In this document: positions 12,668 through 12,773 of the stretch, in pieces
Position numbering within the stretch: the stretch's first letter is position 1
How the letters are laid out: each line of letters begins with the position of its first letter
DNA from: an uncultured Lachnospiraceae bacterium
Lineage (GTDB): Bacteria; Bacillota; Clostridia; Lachnospirales; Lachnospiraceae
DNA length: 12,773 nucleotides
Assembly (NCBI GenBank): GCA_910585905.1
Contig: CAJUID010000054.1
Span: forward strand, 1 to 12,773
Reading direction: 5' to 3'
Position numbers and translations under genes: made by a program
Notes under the pieces: model-generated
What the model was told of the DNA's origin: nothing
What the model saw: only the letters and a program-made list of their open reading frames with translations
Databases searched by the model: none

Positions 12668-12773
12668 TGGAAAAATCAAACAATTTTTGTGCTTGAGAAT
12701 TGGATATATTGAACTAGACTTTGACTTTCCCCATTTTTTGAAGAGGATACTCTGCAGTTATCCATAGGCAGAG

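Larger units (their letters stand above)
12360..12773. other. Non-coding right edge upstream of blaI
   Basis: Apart from the two promoters and three operator-like sites listed separately, I see no gene in these ~410 bases. The frames that stay open are rich in rare aromatic/cysteine mixtures or lack ribosome binding sites. A divergent target gene of the repressor, if any, would start beyond the window. Confidence 0.5.

Noticed and set aside
12362..12679. 105-codon minus-strand open frame upstream of blaI
   Set aside because: Cysteine/aromatic-rich low-quality translation, no SD, and it overlaps the blaI ribosome binding site, both promoters and all three operators.
12676..12773. Minus-strand frame open to the right window edge, ending at TGA 12676-12678
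   Set aside because: Only about 30 codons, no recognisable motif and no SD for its internal ATG; it could be the tail of a gene beyond the edge but this cannot be supported.

Overview
The window looks like chromosomal DNA of a low-to-medium-GC Gram-positive anaerobe, most likely a Clostridia member of the Lachnospiraceae type. The reasons are: the gene order yggS-sepF-yggT-ylmH-divIVA-lspA-rluD, which is the Bacillota cell-division/ylm cluster; strong AGGAGG-type ribosome binding sites; A/T-rich sigma-A-like promoters; and a HlyD-like membrane protein at the head of the cluster in place of ylmD. Genus cannot be fixed from the sequence alone.

Region 1 (1-7114, all + strand) is a housekeeping cluster. 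A promoter-like sequence and a structured leader precede a membrane-anchored HlyD-like protein. Next come yggS/ylmE (PLP homeostasis), sepF (Z-ring anchor), yggT/ylmG (two-helix membrane protein), ylmH/rqcP (S4 RNA-binding protein), divIVA (polar/septal scaffold), lspA (signal peptidase II) and a rluD-type pseudouridine synthase. Genes are tightly spaced except at two points. Between yggT and ylmH lies a GC-rich, multi-hairpin repeat of about 120 bp flanked by a 7-bp direct repeat, so it looks like a small non-coding insertion. Between ylmH and divIVA there are three consecutive hairpins.

Region 2 (7115-10393, + strand) is a two-gene sensory unit: a YtfQ-like sugar-binding lipoprotein followed by a large methyl-accepting chemotaxis protein. 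It has its own good promoter (TTGATT-17-TATAAT) with a cre-like palindrome at the probable transcription start. No ABC permease or ATPase gene is present in the window, so the binding protein may serve chemosensing, or a transporter elsewhere. LspA, encoded just upstream, is the type of enzyme that would process this lipoprotein.

Region 3 (10394-12773) carries two minus-strand genes. One is a XerC/D/S-like tyrosine recombinase, convergent with the chemoreceptor; its stop codon lies in the loop of a shared terminator hairpin. The other is a BlaI/MecI-family repressor without an adjacent blaR1. Upstream of blaI are two minus-strand promoter-like sequences and three related sites of the form TCTAC-N4-GNAG, which suggests autoregulation. 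At the 3' end of blaI, three alternating copies of a GATGCCCCG stem arm can form mutually exclusive hairpins. The last ~400 bp at the right edge hold no gene I can support.
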